Positions 17,586-25,767 of a stretch of 64,000 bases of DNA are shown here, piece by piece; position 1 is the first letter of the stretch, and every line of letters begins with the position of its first letter. The notes under the pieces are model-generated. The model did not search any database. It was not told the DNA's origin and saw only the letters and a list, made by a program, of their open reading frames with translations. The DNA is from JALYGY01 sp963800975 (GTDB taxonomy: Bacteria > Actinomycetota > Rubrobacteria > Rubrobacterales > Rubrobacteraceae). The position numbers and the translations under genes are program-made. The DNA lies in NCBI GenBank assembly GCA_963800975.1, contig CAWDDB010000008.1:372001-436000 (forward strand), given 5' to 3'.

Positions 17586-18403
17586 GCTCCTCCCTTCGGA
17601 CGGGTCCCAGGTGCCGGGTTTCGAGCATTTGCTGAGGTCTGAAACCCACCCGATTCCTGTGATCCGAGCGCCCCTGGCAGTGCGGCGATGCTTTCCAGGG
17701 TGAGATCCGGCGTTCCCTGTACCCCGCCTGTGTACTTACCGGTTCTGACCTGGATACCCCGAAGCCCGGCGGCCTGCGCCCCGGCCACGTCTGTCTCGGC
17801 GTCGTCTCCGATCATGGCTACCGCGCCGGGTTCTAGTCCCATGTCCTGCAGAGCTAATCTGAAAAACTCACCCTCGGGTTTACCGACGACGGTCGCGCTC
17901 TTGCCGCTCGCGTACTCCAGGGCGGCGACGAACGGTCCTGCGTCGAGGGTCAGTCCCTCTTTCGCGCGCCAGTAGCGGTTCTTCTGCAAGGCGATCAGAT
18001 CCGCTCCGCCCGCGAGGCAGCGGAACGCGGCGTTCAGGCGATCGTAGGTGAACCCGTCGCCCAGGTCTCCGACCAGCACGTAATCCGCGCTGTCCTCAAC
18101 GATCTCGACCTCGCTCAGGTCCTCGAGCAGCGACTCGTCCACCAGCGGAAAACATCTGTTGGTCCCGATCATGCCGGCAGCCGCGGCAGCCGGCGTGAAG
18201 ATCTCCGCCTCTTCGACATCGAATCCTAGGGCGCGCAGGTGCTCGCATACGGACCTTCGCGGTTTCCTTGTGGTGTTGGTGACGTAGCGGATGGCGAACT
18301 TGCTGGAGCGGAGCCAGTCAACGGCCTGGCGGGAGCCATCTATGGGCCGGTCGCCGACGTAAAGCGTCCCGTCCAGATCGAGCAGCAGCCCCTCAACGCG
18401 CAT
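17582..18403 (-). CDS. HAD-IIA hydrolase, LHPP/NagD-like
   Basis: A HAD phosphatase with a C2-type cap. Motif I is LLDLDGTLYVG at the N-terminus, motif II is VTNTTRKP, the Lys motif is in VVGKPEGEFF, and motif IV is MIGDDAETDVAGAQAAG. The ending RTGKYTGGV matches the LHPP subgroup, which acts on phospholysine, phosphohistidine or pyrophosphate; related proteins act on sugar or nucleotide monophosphates. I place the start at the ATG at 18403, immediately before motif I. The open frame could begin at a TTG at 18439, which would overlap the upstream glycosylase gene. Confidence 0.88.
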   Translation of the reverse strand: MRVEGLLLDLDGTLYVGDRPIDGSRQAVDWLRSSKFAIRYVTNTTRKPRRSVCEHLRALGFDVEEAEIFTPAAAAAGMIGTNRCFPLVDESLLEDLSEVEIVEDSADYVLVGDLGDGFTYDRLNAAFRCLAGGADLIALQKNRYWRAKEGLTLDAGPFVAALEYASGKSATVVGKPEGEFFRLALQDMGLEPGAVAMIGDDAETDVAGAQAAGLRGIQVRTGKYTGGVQGTPDLTLESIAALPGALGSQESGGFQTSANARNPAPGTRPKGGA

Positions 18404-18428
18404 GCGCCCATCATAGACCCGCAAGGAT

Positions 18429-19082
18429 CTAGCCGGCAACGGAGGTGGCGTCGAGTGACTCCCAGAGGTAAAGGCTAGCCAGGGTGCGCTGCGGACGCCA
18501 GGCTTCGGCCAGCGCTCGCAGTTCGTCGGCGTCGGGCGCAGCCGGTAGCGCGTAGGCCCTCTCGACCGCGCGCCTTATTCCCAGGTCGCCGACGGGCAGC
18601 ACGTCGGGGCGTCCGAGGTGGAATATCAGGAACATGTCCGCGCTCCAGGGTCCGAGACCCTTTACGGCCGTGATCTGCTCACGGACTTCGTCGTCGGAGT
18701 GGCCGCGAAGTCCTGGCAGATCCAGGTCGCCGCTGTGTATCCGCTCAGACAGGTCTCGCAGAAATGAGATCTTCGGCCGCGAAAGTCCTACACCTCGCAA
18801 GGCGTCCTCCTCGAGGGCGAGCAGCACGCCTGGTTCTGGCGCTTGGTGGCCAAATAGCGCGAGGAGGCGGCCGTAGATGGTCCTCGCTGCCGTCGTTGAG
18901 AGTTGCTGGCCGACGATCGTGCGAACGAGCGATCCGTACGCCTCGTCCGGTCGGCCCCTGCGACGGGAAGCCTGGTCCAGCGGGCCGACCCGCTGCACGA
19001 GGCCCGCCATGACCGGGTCTCCACATTCGAGCAGGTAGCTAAAGCCGGCGTTATCCACCGGCTGCGCCGCCGGTGAGGTCAA
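18429..19082 (-). CDS. DNA-3-methyladenine glycosylase II (AlkA-like, HhH-GPD)
   Basis: A 217-residue base-excision repair glycosylase. The helix-hairpin-helix and GPD loop read ITAVKGLGPWSADMFLIFHL, then VLPVGDLGIRRAV, where the Asp in GDLG is the catalytic residue. VRTIVGQQLSTTAARTIYGR is the conserved first helical region. It lacks the N-terminal domain of E. coli AlkA and so matches the short form. It removes alkylated purines. TTG start at 19082 with AGGTAGG directly upstream, two bases after the end of the MIP18-like gene, so the two are probably co-transcribed. Confidence 0.87.
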   Translation of the reverse strand: MTSPAAQPVDNAGFSYLLECGDPVMAGLVQRVGPLDQASRRRGRPDEAYGSLVRTIVGQQLSTTAARTIYGRLLALFGHQAPEPGVLLALEEDALRGVGLSRPKISFLRDLSERIHSGDLDLPGLRGHSDDEVREQITAVKGLGPWSADMFLIFHLGRPDVLPVGDLGIRRAVERAYALPAAPDADELRALAEAWRPQRTLASLYLWESLDATSVAG

Positions 19083-19083
19083 C

Positions 19084-19386
19084 CTACCTGCCGAAGAAGA
19101 GCTTGGCGGCCGGGCTCATCATGTCGGGGTTCCACATCGGCTCGAAGGTGAGCTGGGCGGTCACGGTCTCGACCCCCTCGATGCTCAAGGTCTCCGTCTC
19201 CACTTGCTCCTGGATCAGGTCGCCCACGGGGCACATGGGGCTGGTCAGGGAGAAGGTGACGTCTACATGACGCCCCTCGTCGTGAACACCCACGTCGTAG
19301 ATCAAACCCAGCTCTACCAGATCCATCCCGATCTCCGGGTCTATGACGTTCCTGAGCTGGTCTCTGACTCGCTCTTCGCCTATCAC
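19084..19386 (-). CDS. MIP18/DUF59 family protein (SufT-like Fe-S assembly factor)
   Basis: A DUF59 protein of about 100 residues: RVRDQLRNVIDPEIGMDLVE, then LGLIYDVGV, then SLTSPMCPVGDLIQEQVE. Relatives assist Fe-S cluster maturation. The frame is open much farther upstream (to 19551), but that part is Cys/Arg-rich, unlike the family, and would cover the DnaA-box region. I place the start at the GTG at 19386 because GAGAGG lies six bases upstream and a good -10/-35 pair lies at 19422-19449. Its stop is two bases before the AlkA-like gene. The tail WNPDMMSPAAKLFFGR is also typical of the family. Confidence 0.8.
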   Translation of the reverse strand: MIGEERVRDQLRNVIDPEIGMDLVELGLIYDVGVHDEGRHVDVTFSLTSPMCPVGDLIQEQVETETLSIEGVETVTAQLTFEPMWNPDMMSPAAKLFFGR

Positions 19387-19421
19387 TCTCTCGGCCTCTC
19401 TCTTGCTTGCTCCACACTTCA

Positions 19422-19449
19422 ATTGTATCGGTACCGAGAGCGCTTTCCA
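19422..19449 (-). promoter_or_regulatory. Promoter of the MIP18/alkA-like unit
   Basis: On the minus strand a -35 TGGAAA (19444-19449) and a -10 TACAAT (19422-19427) are separated by 16 bases. Predicted transcription would begin about 30 bases before the GTG at 19386. This supports the short start for the MIP18-like protein. Confidence 0.5.
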
Positions 19450-19543
19450 CCTCCAACACACCCGCGATGGCCCTCGGGCTCTCAAGTTAGCCTTTGTTAA
19501 GTCCTTGTTACACCTGGTGCAGTTATCCCCCGTTATCTCGACT

Positions 19544-19567
19544 TTGTCCACAACATGTTGTGGATAA
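19544..19567. other. Head-to-head pair of DnaA boxes in a 24-bp near-perfect palindrome
   Basis: TTGTCCACA at 19544-19552 on the plus strand faces TTATCCACA on the minus strand (19559-19567). The two are separated by six bases and form a palindrome with one mismatch. Both are known consensus DnaA boxes; TTGTCCACA is the preferred actinobacterial form. A weaker TTATCCCCC lies at 19523. The gap 19387-19625 is visibly more AT-rich than its surroundings. No dnaA or dnaN gene is near, so a DnaA-titration or regulatory site is at least as likely as an origin. Confidence 0.6.
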
Positions 19568-19625
19568 GTCCGAGAAAAGTGGCCACAAGCACCTTATCTT
19601 GTCATTAGGCGTTAACCGGGCTCGC

Positions 19626-20315
19626 CTAGATTTCCCGCCCCACCGAACGAAAACCTTCCCAGCCCAGACGAACCAGCAACGAAGCGGTCATCGCGGCCGT
19701 CGCCCCCCAGATCTCTCGCCGCACGCCGGATCCTTCGACGGCAAAGATGGGCACCTCGTACTCGCGGCCTTCACGGGTCCAGAGCATGCGGCGAAAGTTC
19801 TTGGGATCCATAAGCTCCTCCAGGGACGCCGTGAAGATCGCCTCCACCTCGTCCGGGGCGAGGACCAGCTCGGCCTCGGCAGGCAGGAGGCCCACGAAGG
19901 GGCGCACTAGGAAATCCGACGGAGGAATGTACATCTCCTCGAGCTCGCCCACCACCTCGACGAGATCTGGGCTAAGGTCTATCTCCTCCTCGGCCTCGCG
20001 CAGGGCCGTCTCGAGCAAAGAGTCGTCTCCGGCCTCCATGCTACCGCCGGGGAAGGAGATCTGACCCGCGTGCTCCTGCAGGTCGCTCCTCCTGACGGTG
20101 AAGACGAGCCTCGCCCCCTCCGGCTCAAGCAGGATGGGCACGAGGACGGCGGCGCGGCGCGAGTCAGCCTCAGGCGGCGGGAGGCGCGGCCGCCGGAGTC
20201 CGGTCTCCAGATCCACGGGCGAGAAGCTTTCGTAGACCTCGCGCCAGCTGTCGAGCGGGCGACGTACCGCCTCCCGCAGTCGTGCGGCCTCTTTGCCTTC
20301 TCCCTTGGCGCTCAC
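19626..20315 (-). CDS. Nudix hydrolase, CoA pyrophosphatase (NudL/NUDT7-like)
   Basis: A 229-residue Nudix protein. The Nudix box spans about residues 91-113: GSMEAGDDSLLETALREAEE followed by E-I-D-L. Immediately before it, VFTVRRSDLQEHAGQISFPG is the UPF0035 signature that marks enzymes cleaving CoA and its esters to 4'-phosphopantetheine and 3',5'-ADP. The glutamates of REAEEE bind the catalytic metal. GTG start at 20315. It lies alone on the minus strand between the GH63 gene and the DnaA-box region. Confidence 0.9.
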   Translation of the reverse strand: MSAKGEGKEAARLREAVRRPLDSWREVYESFSPVDLETGLRRPRLPPPEADSRRAAVLVPILLEPEGARLVFTVRRSDLQEHAGQISFPGGSMEAGDDSLLETALREAEEEIDLSPDLVEVVGELEEMYIPPSDFLVRPFVGLLPAEAELVLAPDEVEAIFTASLEELMDPKNFRRMLWTREGREYEVPIFAVEGSGVRREIWGATAAMTASLLVRLGWEGFRSVGREI

Positions 20316-20374
20316 GGGCTAATCATAATCCACGTCGAGGGGGGAACGGTCCGAGCTTGGCAGGACTGCGGTCG

Positions 20375-21769
20375 CTAGCCGCTCTTGCTCTCCACGGCGA
20401 GCATATCGAGCGCGATGGCCGCGGTCCAGGACTGCTCGTTGGAGCCGAGGGGCTCGCCGGTAAAAGGCTCGAAGTACTCGGCGAACCCACTCTCAGCGAG
20501 CTGAGCAAGGGTCTCGCGCCGGATCTGCGCTGCTCGCGTTGCCTCGCCGGCGCGGATGAGGGACCACCACAGGAGCCAGTTGGCGACGGGCCAGACGGGA
20601 CCTCGCCAGTAGCTGCGGGGGTGGAAGGCGGGCTCCTCAGGGCTCGTCGACGGCGGCAACGGTCGCCTCAGCTCCGCGCGCCCGGCGAAAGCCGGAGATT
20701 CGAGGGTATCGAGCATTGCCTTGAGGCGCTCTTCGCCAAGGCCGCCAGCCACGAGGGGAGCGAAGCCCGCTATGGTCCTCACCCCCAGCGATGAGCCCGT
20801 GAGCACGTCCCGGTCCAGGCTCAAGCCCAGCCCCTCGTCCCACTGCCCCTCCAGCCCACCTCGCCCACGCTCGATCCACCCCTCCACCAAGGCCACGTCC
20901 TCCTCCGGCGCCCCCACCACCCGCGCTATCTCCGCCAGGGCCTCGTTGGCCGCAACCAAGATCGCCGAGAACAAGACGTCCTTCACCAGGAACGGGTGCG
21001 ACTCGTAGATCTCCGCCTCATCGTAGTGCTCTCGCTTCAGCAGCTCGAGGAGCCACAGGTACCGGTCGTACTCGGCGTCGGTGGGACGGTGCGAAGGGTC
21101 CGTCACGTGCTGGAGGTCATAGCGGGTGTAGGGGGGCAGGTCCCCGACCTGGACGGCCTCCAGGGGGGAGTCCCAGCGGGGGGAGTTGTCGGTGCCGGAC
21201 TCCCAGGGGTGGTAGATGGTGACGAGCCCGGACCCTTCCGGGTCCCTGGCCGTCGCCAGGTAGCGGTGCCAGGCAAAGAGGCGAGGGTAATTGGCGCTCA
21301 GGAAACGGCGGGCGCGCTCGACCCTCTCCTCCTCCCTTCCCCTCGATGTTTCCCAGATCCTCCGGACGGCAATGGCGTGCACCGGCGGCTGGCAAAGGCC
21401 GCTGGTATGCGAACCCGAAGGGGCATCCTGGGATAGGGCGCTGGAGTTCCAGCGCTCCGCGTCTGGGAAGTAACTCTTTGGCGGTGCCTCCGGGTTGAAG
21501 ACTATGTGGGGCACCTTGCCCGTTGCCCACTGGCTCGCAAAAAGCGACTCCAGCTCGTCCCTGGCCCTGCGGTTGTCGACGTGCGCAAGCCCGAGAGCTA
21601 TAAAGGCGCTATCCCAACTCCACTGATGCGGGTAGAGCGACGGAGCCGGCTTGGTCCAGGACTTGATCCCGTTGCGTTGCAAGACCCCGGCGGCCAGCGG
21701 GTTGACGCGTTCGAGGTCACGGCCGGCCTGAGATCCGGGTAGGCGCTCTGGAAGCTGTTCCTCCTGCAT
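20375..21769 (-). CDS. GH63-family glycosidase, probable mannosyl-/glucosylglycerate hydrolase
   Basis: A 464-residue (alpha/alpha)6-barrel glycosidase. SLYPHQWSWDSAFIALGLAH (about residues 44-63), SGLCQPPVHAIAVRRIWE and YHPWESGTDNSPRWD match the bacterial GH63 subgroup that hydrolyses mannosylglycerate or glucosylglycerate. The C-terminal SYWRGPVWPVANWLLWW is the conserved barrel end. These solutes are osmolytes in Rubrobacter and thermophiles, so the enzyme would recover sugar and glycerate when stress eases. Trehalase-like specificity cannot be excluded. No signal peptide, so cytoplasmic. ATG at 21769 without a strong ribosome-binding site. Confidence 0.8.
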   Translation of the reverse strand: MQEEQLPERLPGSQAGRDLERVNPLAAGVLQRNGIKSWTKPAPSLYPHQWSWDSAFIALGLAHVDNRRARDELESLFASQWATGKVPHIVFNPEAPPKSYFPDAERWNSSALSQDAPSGSHTSGLCQPPVHAIAVRRIWETSRGREEERVERARRFLSANYPRLFAWHRYLATARDPEGSGLVTIYHPWESGTDNSPRWDSPLEAVQVGDLPPYTRYDLQHVTDPSHRPTDAEYDRYLWLLELLKREHYDEAEIYESHPFLVKDVLFSAILVAANEALAEIARVVGAPEEDVALVEGWIERGRGGLEGQWDEGLGLSLDRDVLTGSSLGVRTIAGFAPLVAGGLGEERLKAMLDTLESPAFAGRAELRRPLPPSTSPEEPAFHPRSYWRGPVWPVANWLLWWSLIRAGEATRAAQIRRETLAQLAESGFAEYFEPFTGEPLGSNEQSWTAAIALDMLAVESKSG

Positions 21770-21883
21770 GGGGAGTTATGAATCTCCGTGATTGGTGGGA
21801 CCTGCAGTGCACAAATCTAAACAACCAGCCGCGTGGTCGCAACCCTATGGCGTGAATTCTGGCAGCCGCGTTCGTGCTGGCCT

Positions 21884-22213
21884 TTATCCGTCGGGTTCCT
21901 CCGTTACCTCGTCGTGGTAAGCAGAGAGCGAGGAGACGAAGCCGTCGTAGGCGTCATTCGATTCGTGAGAGAGCTCCTGGAAGAGCTCGCGTTGCTCTCG
22001 AGCCATTCGCACCAGGTCTTGCATCGTGCGTCGGTTCAGCTCCGCGTGGTCTTCCAGCGTTTCGACCCAAGTCTCGAAGAACGATCTCGACAGCCGAATC
22101 CCGCTCCTCTGGGCCTCGAAAGCGCGGTCGACCGCGACCTTGTAGGACTCGCGCGCTATCTTGTCCAACTCCTCTGCCGGATCCACGTCTCTTCTGGGGT
22201 CCTTCTCGTCCAT
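21884..22213 (-). CDS. Small helical (phasin-like) protein, unknown function
   Basis: A 109-residue, highly charged protein predicted to be nearly all alpha-helix (ELDKIARESYKVAVDRAFEA, then SFFETWVETLEDHAELN). The amphipathic repeats resemble phasins or granule-binding proteins, but no diagnostic motif is present. The ATG at 22213 has a perfect AGGAGG six bases upstream; an earlier in-frame start at 22261 lacks this. It is divergent from the dehydrogenase at 22324. The 114-bp gap on its downstream side shows nothing I can name. Confidence 0.65.
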   Translation of the reverse strand: MDEKDPRRDVDPAEELDKIARESYKVAVDRAFEAQRSGIRLSRSFFETWVETLEDHAELNRRTMQDLVRMAREQRELFQELSHESNDAYDGFVSSLSAYHDEVTEEPDG

Positions 22214-22323
22214 CCCAGACCTCCTCTTCCCTGAACCCCTATGATACCGCCTCCGGCGCAAGATTGGATCGCGCGGGACCGGCTTGCTAGCATAACCTCA
22301 GCAAATCGGGCGGGAGGAGACAC

Positions 22324-23370
22324 TTGCAAGAGAACGGCGGGTACAGGATCGCGGCTATCGGCGGAGATGGTATCGGACCCGAGGTCGTGGACGTCGGGCT
22401 CAGGGTCCTAGAGAAGGCCACGTCCCTTGACGTCACGCGGTTCCCGTGGGGCTGCGAGTACTACCTGGAGCACGGCAAGATGATGCCCGACGATGCGCTC
22501 GAGACCCTCTCGGGATTCGACGCGATCTACCTCGGGGCCGTGGGCTGGCCGACCGTCCCCGACCACGTCTCGCTCTGGGGTCTGCTGCTACCCATCAGGC
22601 GCAGCTTTGATCAGTACGTCAACCTGCGTCCGGCGCGATTATTGCGTGGTGTCGAGAGCCCGCTGGCGAACCCTGGCGCCCTCGACGTTACCGTCGTTCG
22701 CGAGAACACCGAGGGCGAGTACTCGGACTCGGGAGGGCGAATCTACGGGGGAACGCCGCACGAGATCGTCGTCCAGGAGAGCATCTTCACCCGGCGCGGC
22801 GTCGAGCGGATCATACGCTACGGCTACGAGGAGGCCAGCAGGAGACGCGGCCTGCTCCTCGGGGCGACGAAGTCCAACGGCATCAGCATCACCATGCCCT
22901 TCTTCGACGAGGTCTTTCGCGAGATGGGCGAGGAGTACCCTGAGGTGGAGGCCTCCCTGATGCACGCAGACGCACTGGCGGCGAGGCTGGTGCTCGACCC
23001 GGAGCGCTTCGACGTGATCGTCGGGTCCAACCTCCTAGGCGACATCCTCTCGGAGGTCACGGCGGCCGTCTCGGGCGCCATCGGCATCGCCCCCTCGGCG
23101 AACCTGAACCCGGGTGGCGAGTACCCCTCGCTTTTCGAGCCGATCCACGGCTCCGCCCCGGACATCGCGGGCCAGGGTGTGGCGAACCCCGCGGGGGCGA
23201 TCTGGGCCGGTGCCCTGATGCTCGACCATCTGGGCGACACCGAGTCAGCCGCACGAGTTCTCGAAGCGCTCGAAGCTACGCTGGCGGACGGCACGAAGAC
23301 GCACGACCTTGGTGGCTCCGCGACGACGAACGAAGTTACGGAGGCGGTGCTCGAGCGGCTGGGCCGTTGA
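22324..23370 (+). CDS. Isocitrate/isopropylmalate-family dehydrogenase, tartrate/D-malate type
   Basis: A 348-residue beta-decarboxylating dehydrogenase. The N-terminus IAAIGGDGIGPEVVDVGLRV, the NAD-dependent C-terminal FEPIHGSAPDIAGQGVANPA, and the metal-site region RFDVIVGSNLLGDILSEV are standard for the family. Two features point to tartrate dehydrogenase or D-malate decarboxylase rather than LeuB: GAVGWPTVPDHVSLWGLLLP and FDQYVNLRPARLL. The reaction would be NAD- and metal-dependent oxidation and decarboxylation of a malate-type substrate. TTG start at 22324 with GGGAGGAG upstream. No leucine-pathway genes are adjacent. Confidence 0.87.
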   Translation: MQENGGYRIAAIGGDGIGPEVVDVGLRVLEKATSLDVTRFPWGCEYYLEHGKMMPDDALETLSGFDAIYLGAVGWPTVPDHVSLWGLLLPIRRSFDQYVNLRPARLLRGVESPLANPGALDVTVVRENTEGEYSDSGGRIYGGTPHEIVVQESIFTRRGVERIIRYGYEEASRRRGLLLGATKSNGISITMPFFDEVFREMGEEYPEVEASLMHADALAARLVLDPERFDVIVGSNLLGDILSEVTAAVSGAIGIAPSANLNPGGEYPSLFEPIHGSAPDIAGQGVANPAGAIWAGALMLDHLGDTESAARVLEALEATLADGTKTHDLGGSATTNEVTEAVLERLGR

Positions 23371-23377
23371 TCGCGGC

Positions 23378-23409
23378 CCGTAGGGGCGCTTCGCAAAGCG
23401 CCCCTACGG
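23378..23409. terminator. Bidirectional terminator hairpin
   Basis: A 14-base-pair perfect stem (CCGTAGGGGCGCTT and its complement) with a four-base loop sits between the convergent dehydrogenase and GT2 genes and overlaps the GT2 stop codon. No long T-run is present, but stem strength and placement fit a shared terminator. Confidence 0.6.
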
Positions 23410-24087
23410 ACTGCGCAATTCGCGCCAGATGGCAGGCAACACCTTTGCGGGATACCGCCAACTGACAAAAGAGGTCCCGTACCTGCGCACGCGGTAACGG
23501 ATCGGGACCTCCTCCAGGCGAAAGCCCTTGCGCAGGAGATCGAGGGTCAGCACCTGGGCGTAGTTGTAGTCGTGGATTATCTCGGCCCGGGACGCGGCCT
23601 CGAGCGAGAAAGCCCTCATCCCCGTCTGACCGTCGGATATCTCGCGCCCCACGAGTGCCGCCACCAACGCCGTGAAAGCCAGGTTGCCCAGGCGCCGGTG
23701 CAGACTCATCCGCGGCGACCTGCCCGCGAACCGGCTCCCCAGCACGTAGTCGGCTCGCCCTGCCAGGATCGGGTGGACGAGCTCGGGGATATCTTCGGGG
23801 AAGTACTCGAGGTCGGCGTCGAGGTAGGCGATGGCCGAGGCGCCGGTCGCCACGGCAGCCCTCAGACCCGTCCTCACGGCCGCACCGAGTCCCCTGTTCG
23901 TGGAGTGCTGGACCAACGTCGTCCCACGCTCCAGAGCAACCTGCGCCGTCCCGTCGGCGGACCCGTCGTCGACCACGATGGGACGCAACGCGTAACCGTC
24001 GATGCGGACGCGGGCGATGCGATCGAGAAGCTCTCCGAGGGTCGCTTCTTCGTCCTTTGCGGGCACGACCACGGAGATCACATTCAA
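23404..24087 (-). CDS. Family 2 glycosyltransferase (dolichyl/polyprenyl-phosphate sugar synthase-like)
   Basis: A GT-A fold transferase of about 228 residues. It begins NVISVVVPAKDEEATLGELL, has the nucleotide-binding VDDGSADGTAQVA, the metal-binding DxD in AIAYLDADLEYFPED, and VLGSRFAGRSP and SDGQTGMRAFS, which are typical of DPM1/DpgS-like enzymes making polyprenyl-phosphate sugars. The start is taken as the TTG at 24087, whose TTGA overlaps the stop of the upstream membrane phosphodiesterase, so the two are probably coupled. Its product could feed the GT-C-like membrane proteins of the window. That link is inference. Confidence 0.88.
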   Translation of the reverse strand: MNVISVVVPAKDEEATLGELLDRIARVRIDGYALRPIVVDDGSADGTAQVALERGTTLVQHSTNRGLGAAVRTGLRAAVATGASAIAYLDADLEYFPEDIPELVHPILAGRADYVLGSRFAGRSPRMSLHRRLGNLAFTALVAALVGREISDGQTGMRAFSLEAASRAEIIHDYNYAQVLTLDLLRKGFRLEEVPIRYRVRRYGTSFVSWRYPAKVLPAIWRELRSP

Positions 24088-25526
24088 CGTTCGCGCTCCA
24101 GCGCCCGAATGGGGATCCGACCGACGGAACCACCTGGCGGGTCCAGGCCGAGAAGGTAGCAGATCGTCGGCGCCAGGTCGAGAATGGAGTGTGGATCCTG
24201 CACGGTCTGCTGTCGCGCCACGCCGCTGCCCCACATGGCGAACGGCACGAAGCGCTCACCTTCGGAGAGGTGCCCATGCGCCCCTATGCCACGCCCCTGA
24301 CCATGATCCGCCATGAGAACCACGGCAGCACCGTCGAGATAACCCTCGTCCTCGCACCAGCTCATGAACTCCTCGATCAGCCGGTCCGTTATCTCTATGC
24401 GCTCCACGTACTCGGGATAGTAGGTCCCCCGTACGTGGCCGTTCTGGTCCACGGCGAGGAGTTGCAACACGAGCAGGTCTGGGTCCTGCTCCTGCAGCTG
24501 CCGCCTGGCCGCAGCTATGAGATTCTGGTCGATCTTGTCGTTGTGGGCGACGCTGGTCACGCTCGCCACGTCGTCCCCGAACGCGTCGATCAGGTGCGCT
24601 ATGCCGACGAGCCTGCCCTTCTTACCAGCGCTTCGCAGCGCGTCGAATACGCTGTCGACCTTGAGGCCCAGCTTCAGGACGAGGTTGGAGGTGATCCCGT
24701 GCACCTGAGGCGGCGCTCCGGTGAACATCGAAGAGAAGCAGACCACCGTGCGAGCCGGGTATACGGTCTCGACGCTCTCGAAGGTTACGCCGCCGAGGAT
24801 CATCTTCTCGAGGTACGGTTTCTCCGCCTCGTGGAAGCGATCTAACCGACAGCCGTCTATTACGATCACGATGACGCGCCTGGCGAGCGGCTCGTCGCGG
24901 TTGACGTCCTGCGTCGCCTGCAGCGGGTAGCTGGGCTTCCAGTCGAAGAACCGCTCGTGCACCAGGTAGCTCGCGACGCCCACAATCGCCGTGAAGCCGA
25001 GAACGAGCCCGACGCGCCCGACGCTGATCGGCTCAAAGACGAGGTACTGCAGCATGAAGAGAGTCAGCAGGGCTTTGGGCACCTGCTCGAGAAAGTTCCC
25101 GCTGGTCGAGTCCGGGTTCTCGAGGACGAGCCTCCAGAACCGTACGAAGTTGGTCTTCGGCGCTCCCGTGCGGAGGTGGTAGTAGAACGTCCCCCAGAAG
25201 AAGACCGTGAAGAAAACGTAGAGCCCGAGGGCGAGCAGTAGCGCCCCGGGCGAGAAGAAACGGAAGACGACCACGAACAGGACGAGATAACAAGGAAGCG
25301 CCCACCGAAGCTTTAGCGGGAAATCGTACCTGATGAAGATCGCGACCAGCGGAAGGGTGAGCCCGAGCGCGGGCAACGCCCGCACCCAGAAGCTCGTATC
25401 AGCCAACTGCGTGAAGTGCAGGAGCAGAAACGTCCCGAGAACGAACACGGGGTGGAACGACTTGCCCTCGTTCAGAACGTTCCACGCCCTGGCCGCGACT
25501 ATCTCGAACTTCGAAGCCGATTTCAT
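24084..25526 (-). CDS. Membrane-anchored alkaline-phosphatase-superfamily phosphodiesterase
   Basis: A 480-residue protein with about six membrane segments in residues 25-190 and a catalytic domain after residue 215. The metal and nucleophile residues of nucleotide-pyrophosphatase/phosphodiesterases are visible: IVIDGCRLD (D224), YPARTVVCFSSMFTG (T260 as nucleophile), DQNGH (D360, H364) and MADHGQGRGIGAHGH (D407, H408). It probably acts outside the membrane on a phosphodiester substrate such as a lipid-linked or cell-wall group. It is the first gene of a two-gene unit with the GT2 enzyme, which suggests a role in envelope glycoconjugate modification. Confidence 0.83.
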   Translation of the reverse strand: MKSASKFEIVAARAWNVLNEGKSFHPVFVLGTFLLLHFTQLADTSFWVRALPALGLTLPLVAIFIRYDFPLKLRWALPCYLVLFVVVFRFFSPGALLLALGLYVFFTVFFWGTFYYHLRTGAPKTNFVRFWRLVLENPDSTSGNFLEQVPKALLTLFMLQYLVFEPISVGRVGLVLGFTAIVGVASYLVHERFFDWKPSYPLQATQDVNRDEPLARRVIVIVIDGCRLDRFHEAEKPYLEKMILGGVTFESVETVYPARTVVCFSSMFTGAPPQVHGITSNLVLKLGLKVDSVFDALRSAGKKGRLVGIAHLIDAFGDDVASVTSVAHNDKIDQNLIAAARRQLQEQDPDLLVLQLLAVDQNGHVRGTYYPEYVERIEITDRLIEEFMSWCEDEGYLDGAAVVLMADHGQGRGIGAHGHLSEGERFVPFAMWGSGVARQQTVQDPHSILDLAPTICYLLGLDPPGGSVGRIPIRALERER

Positions 25527-25639
25527 CGGAACCGCGGCAGCTCCTTTCTATACCCGAATCCCGGTCGGAAGACCAGGACGCGCAAGCAATCACAGCCCGC
25601 CAAACAGCCCCCCGCCAACCAAGGCACCAACCCTCGACT

Positions 25640-25702
25640 TTTGATCCAGCTCACATCCAATCGCCCGTAGGCTTGACTTGCGAGGCCCCGGCACATTACC
25701 GT
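25640..25702 (+). promoter_or_regulatory. efeUOB promoter with CRP/FNR-like upstream site
   Basis: TTTGATCCAGCTCACA (25640-25655) resembles the CRP-type pattern TGTGA-N6-TCACA. Seventeen bases later comes a -35 TTGACT (25673-25678), then 18 bases and a weak -10 TACCGT (25697-25702). If transcription starts seven bases after the -10, the 16-mer is centred at -61.5, the classical class I activator position. The identical 16-mer with identical spacing recurs before the iron ABC transporter at 33944. No CRP/FNR-family gene is in the window, so the bound protein is unknown. Confidence 0.6.
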
Positions 25703-25718
25703 AGTCTGGCTGTTACTG

Positions 25719-25735
25719 CAAATGATTGTCATTTG
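25719..25735 (+). promoter_or_regulatory. Fur box upstream of efeU
   Basis: CAAATGA-TTG-TCATTTG is a perfect 7-3-7 inverted repeat matching the core of the classical Fur box. It begins 41 bases after the -35 hexamer, so it would cover the first transcribed bases and block elongation or initiation when iron is replete. It ends 32 bases before the chosen efeU start. Confidence 0.8.
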
Positions 25736-25767
25736 TGATTGAAAGCTTGGAGATGGGAGGCATTAGG

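Noticed and set aside
19387..19625. Chromosomal origin (oriC)
   Set aside because: Only two strong DnaA boxes, no dnaA, dnaN, gyrase or rpmH nearby, and no clear unwinding element. Kept as a DnaA-box pair, not an origin.
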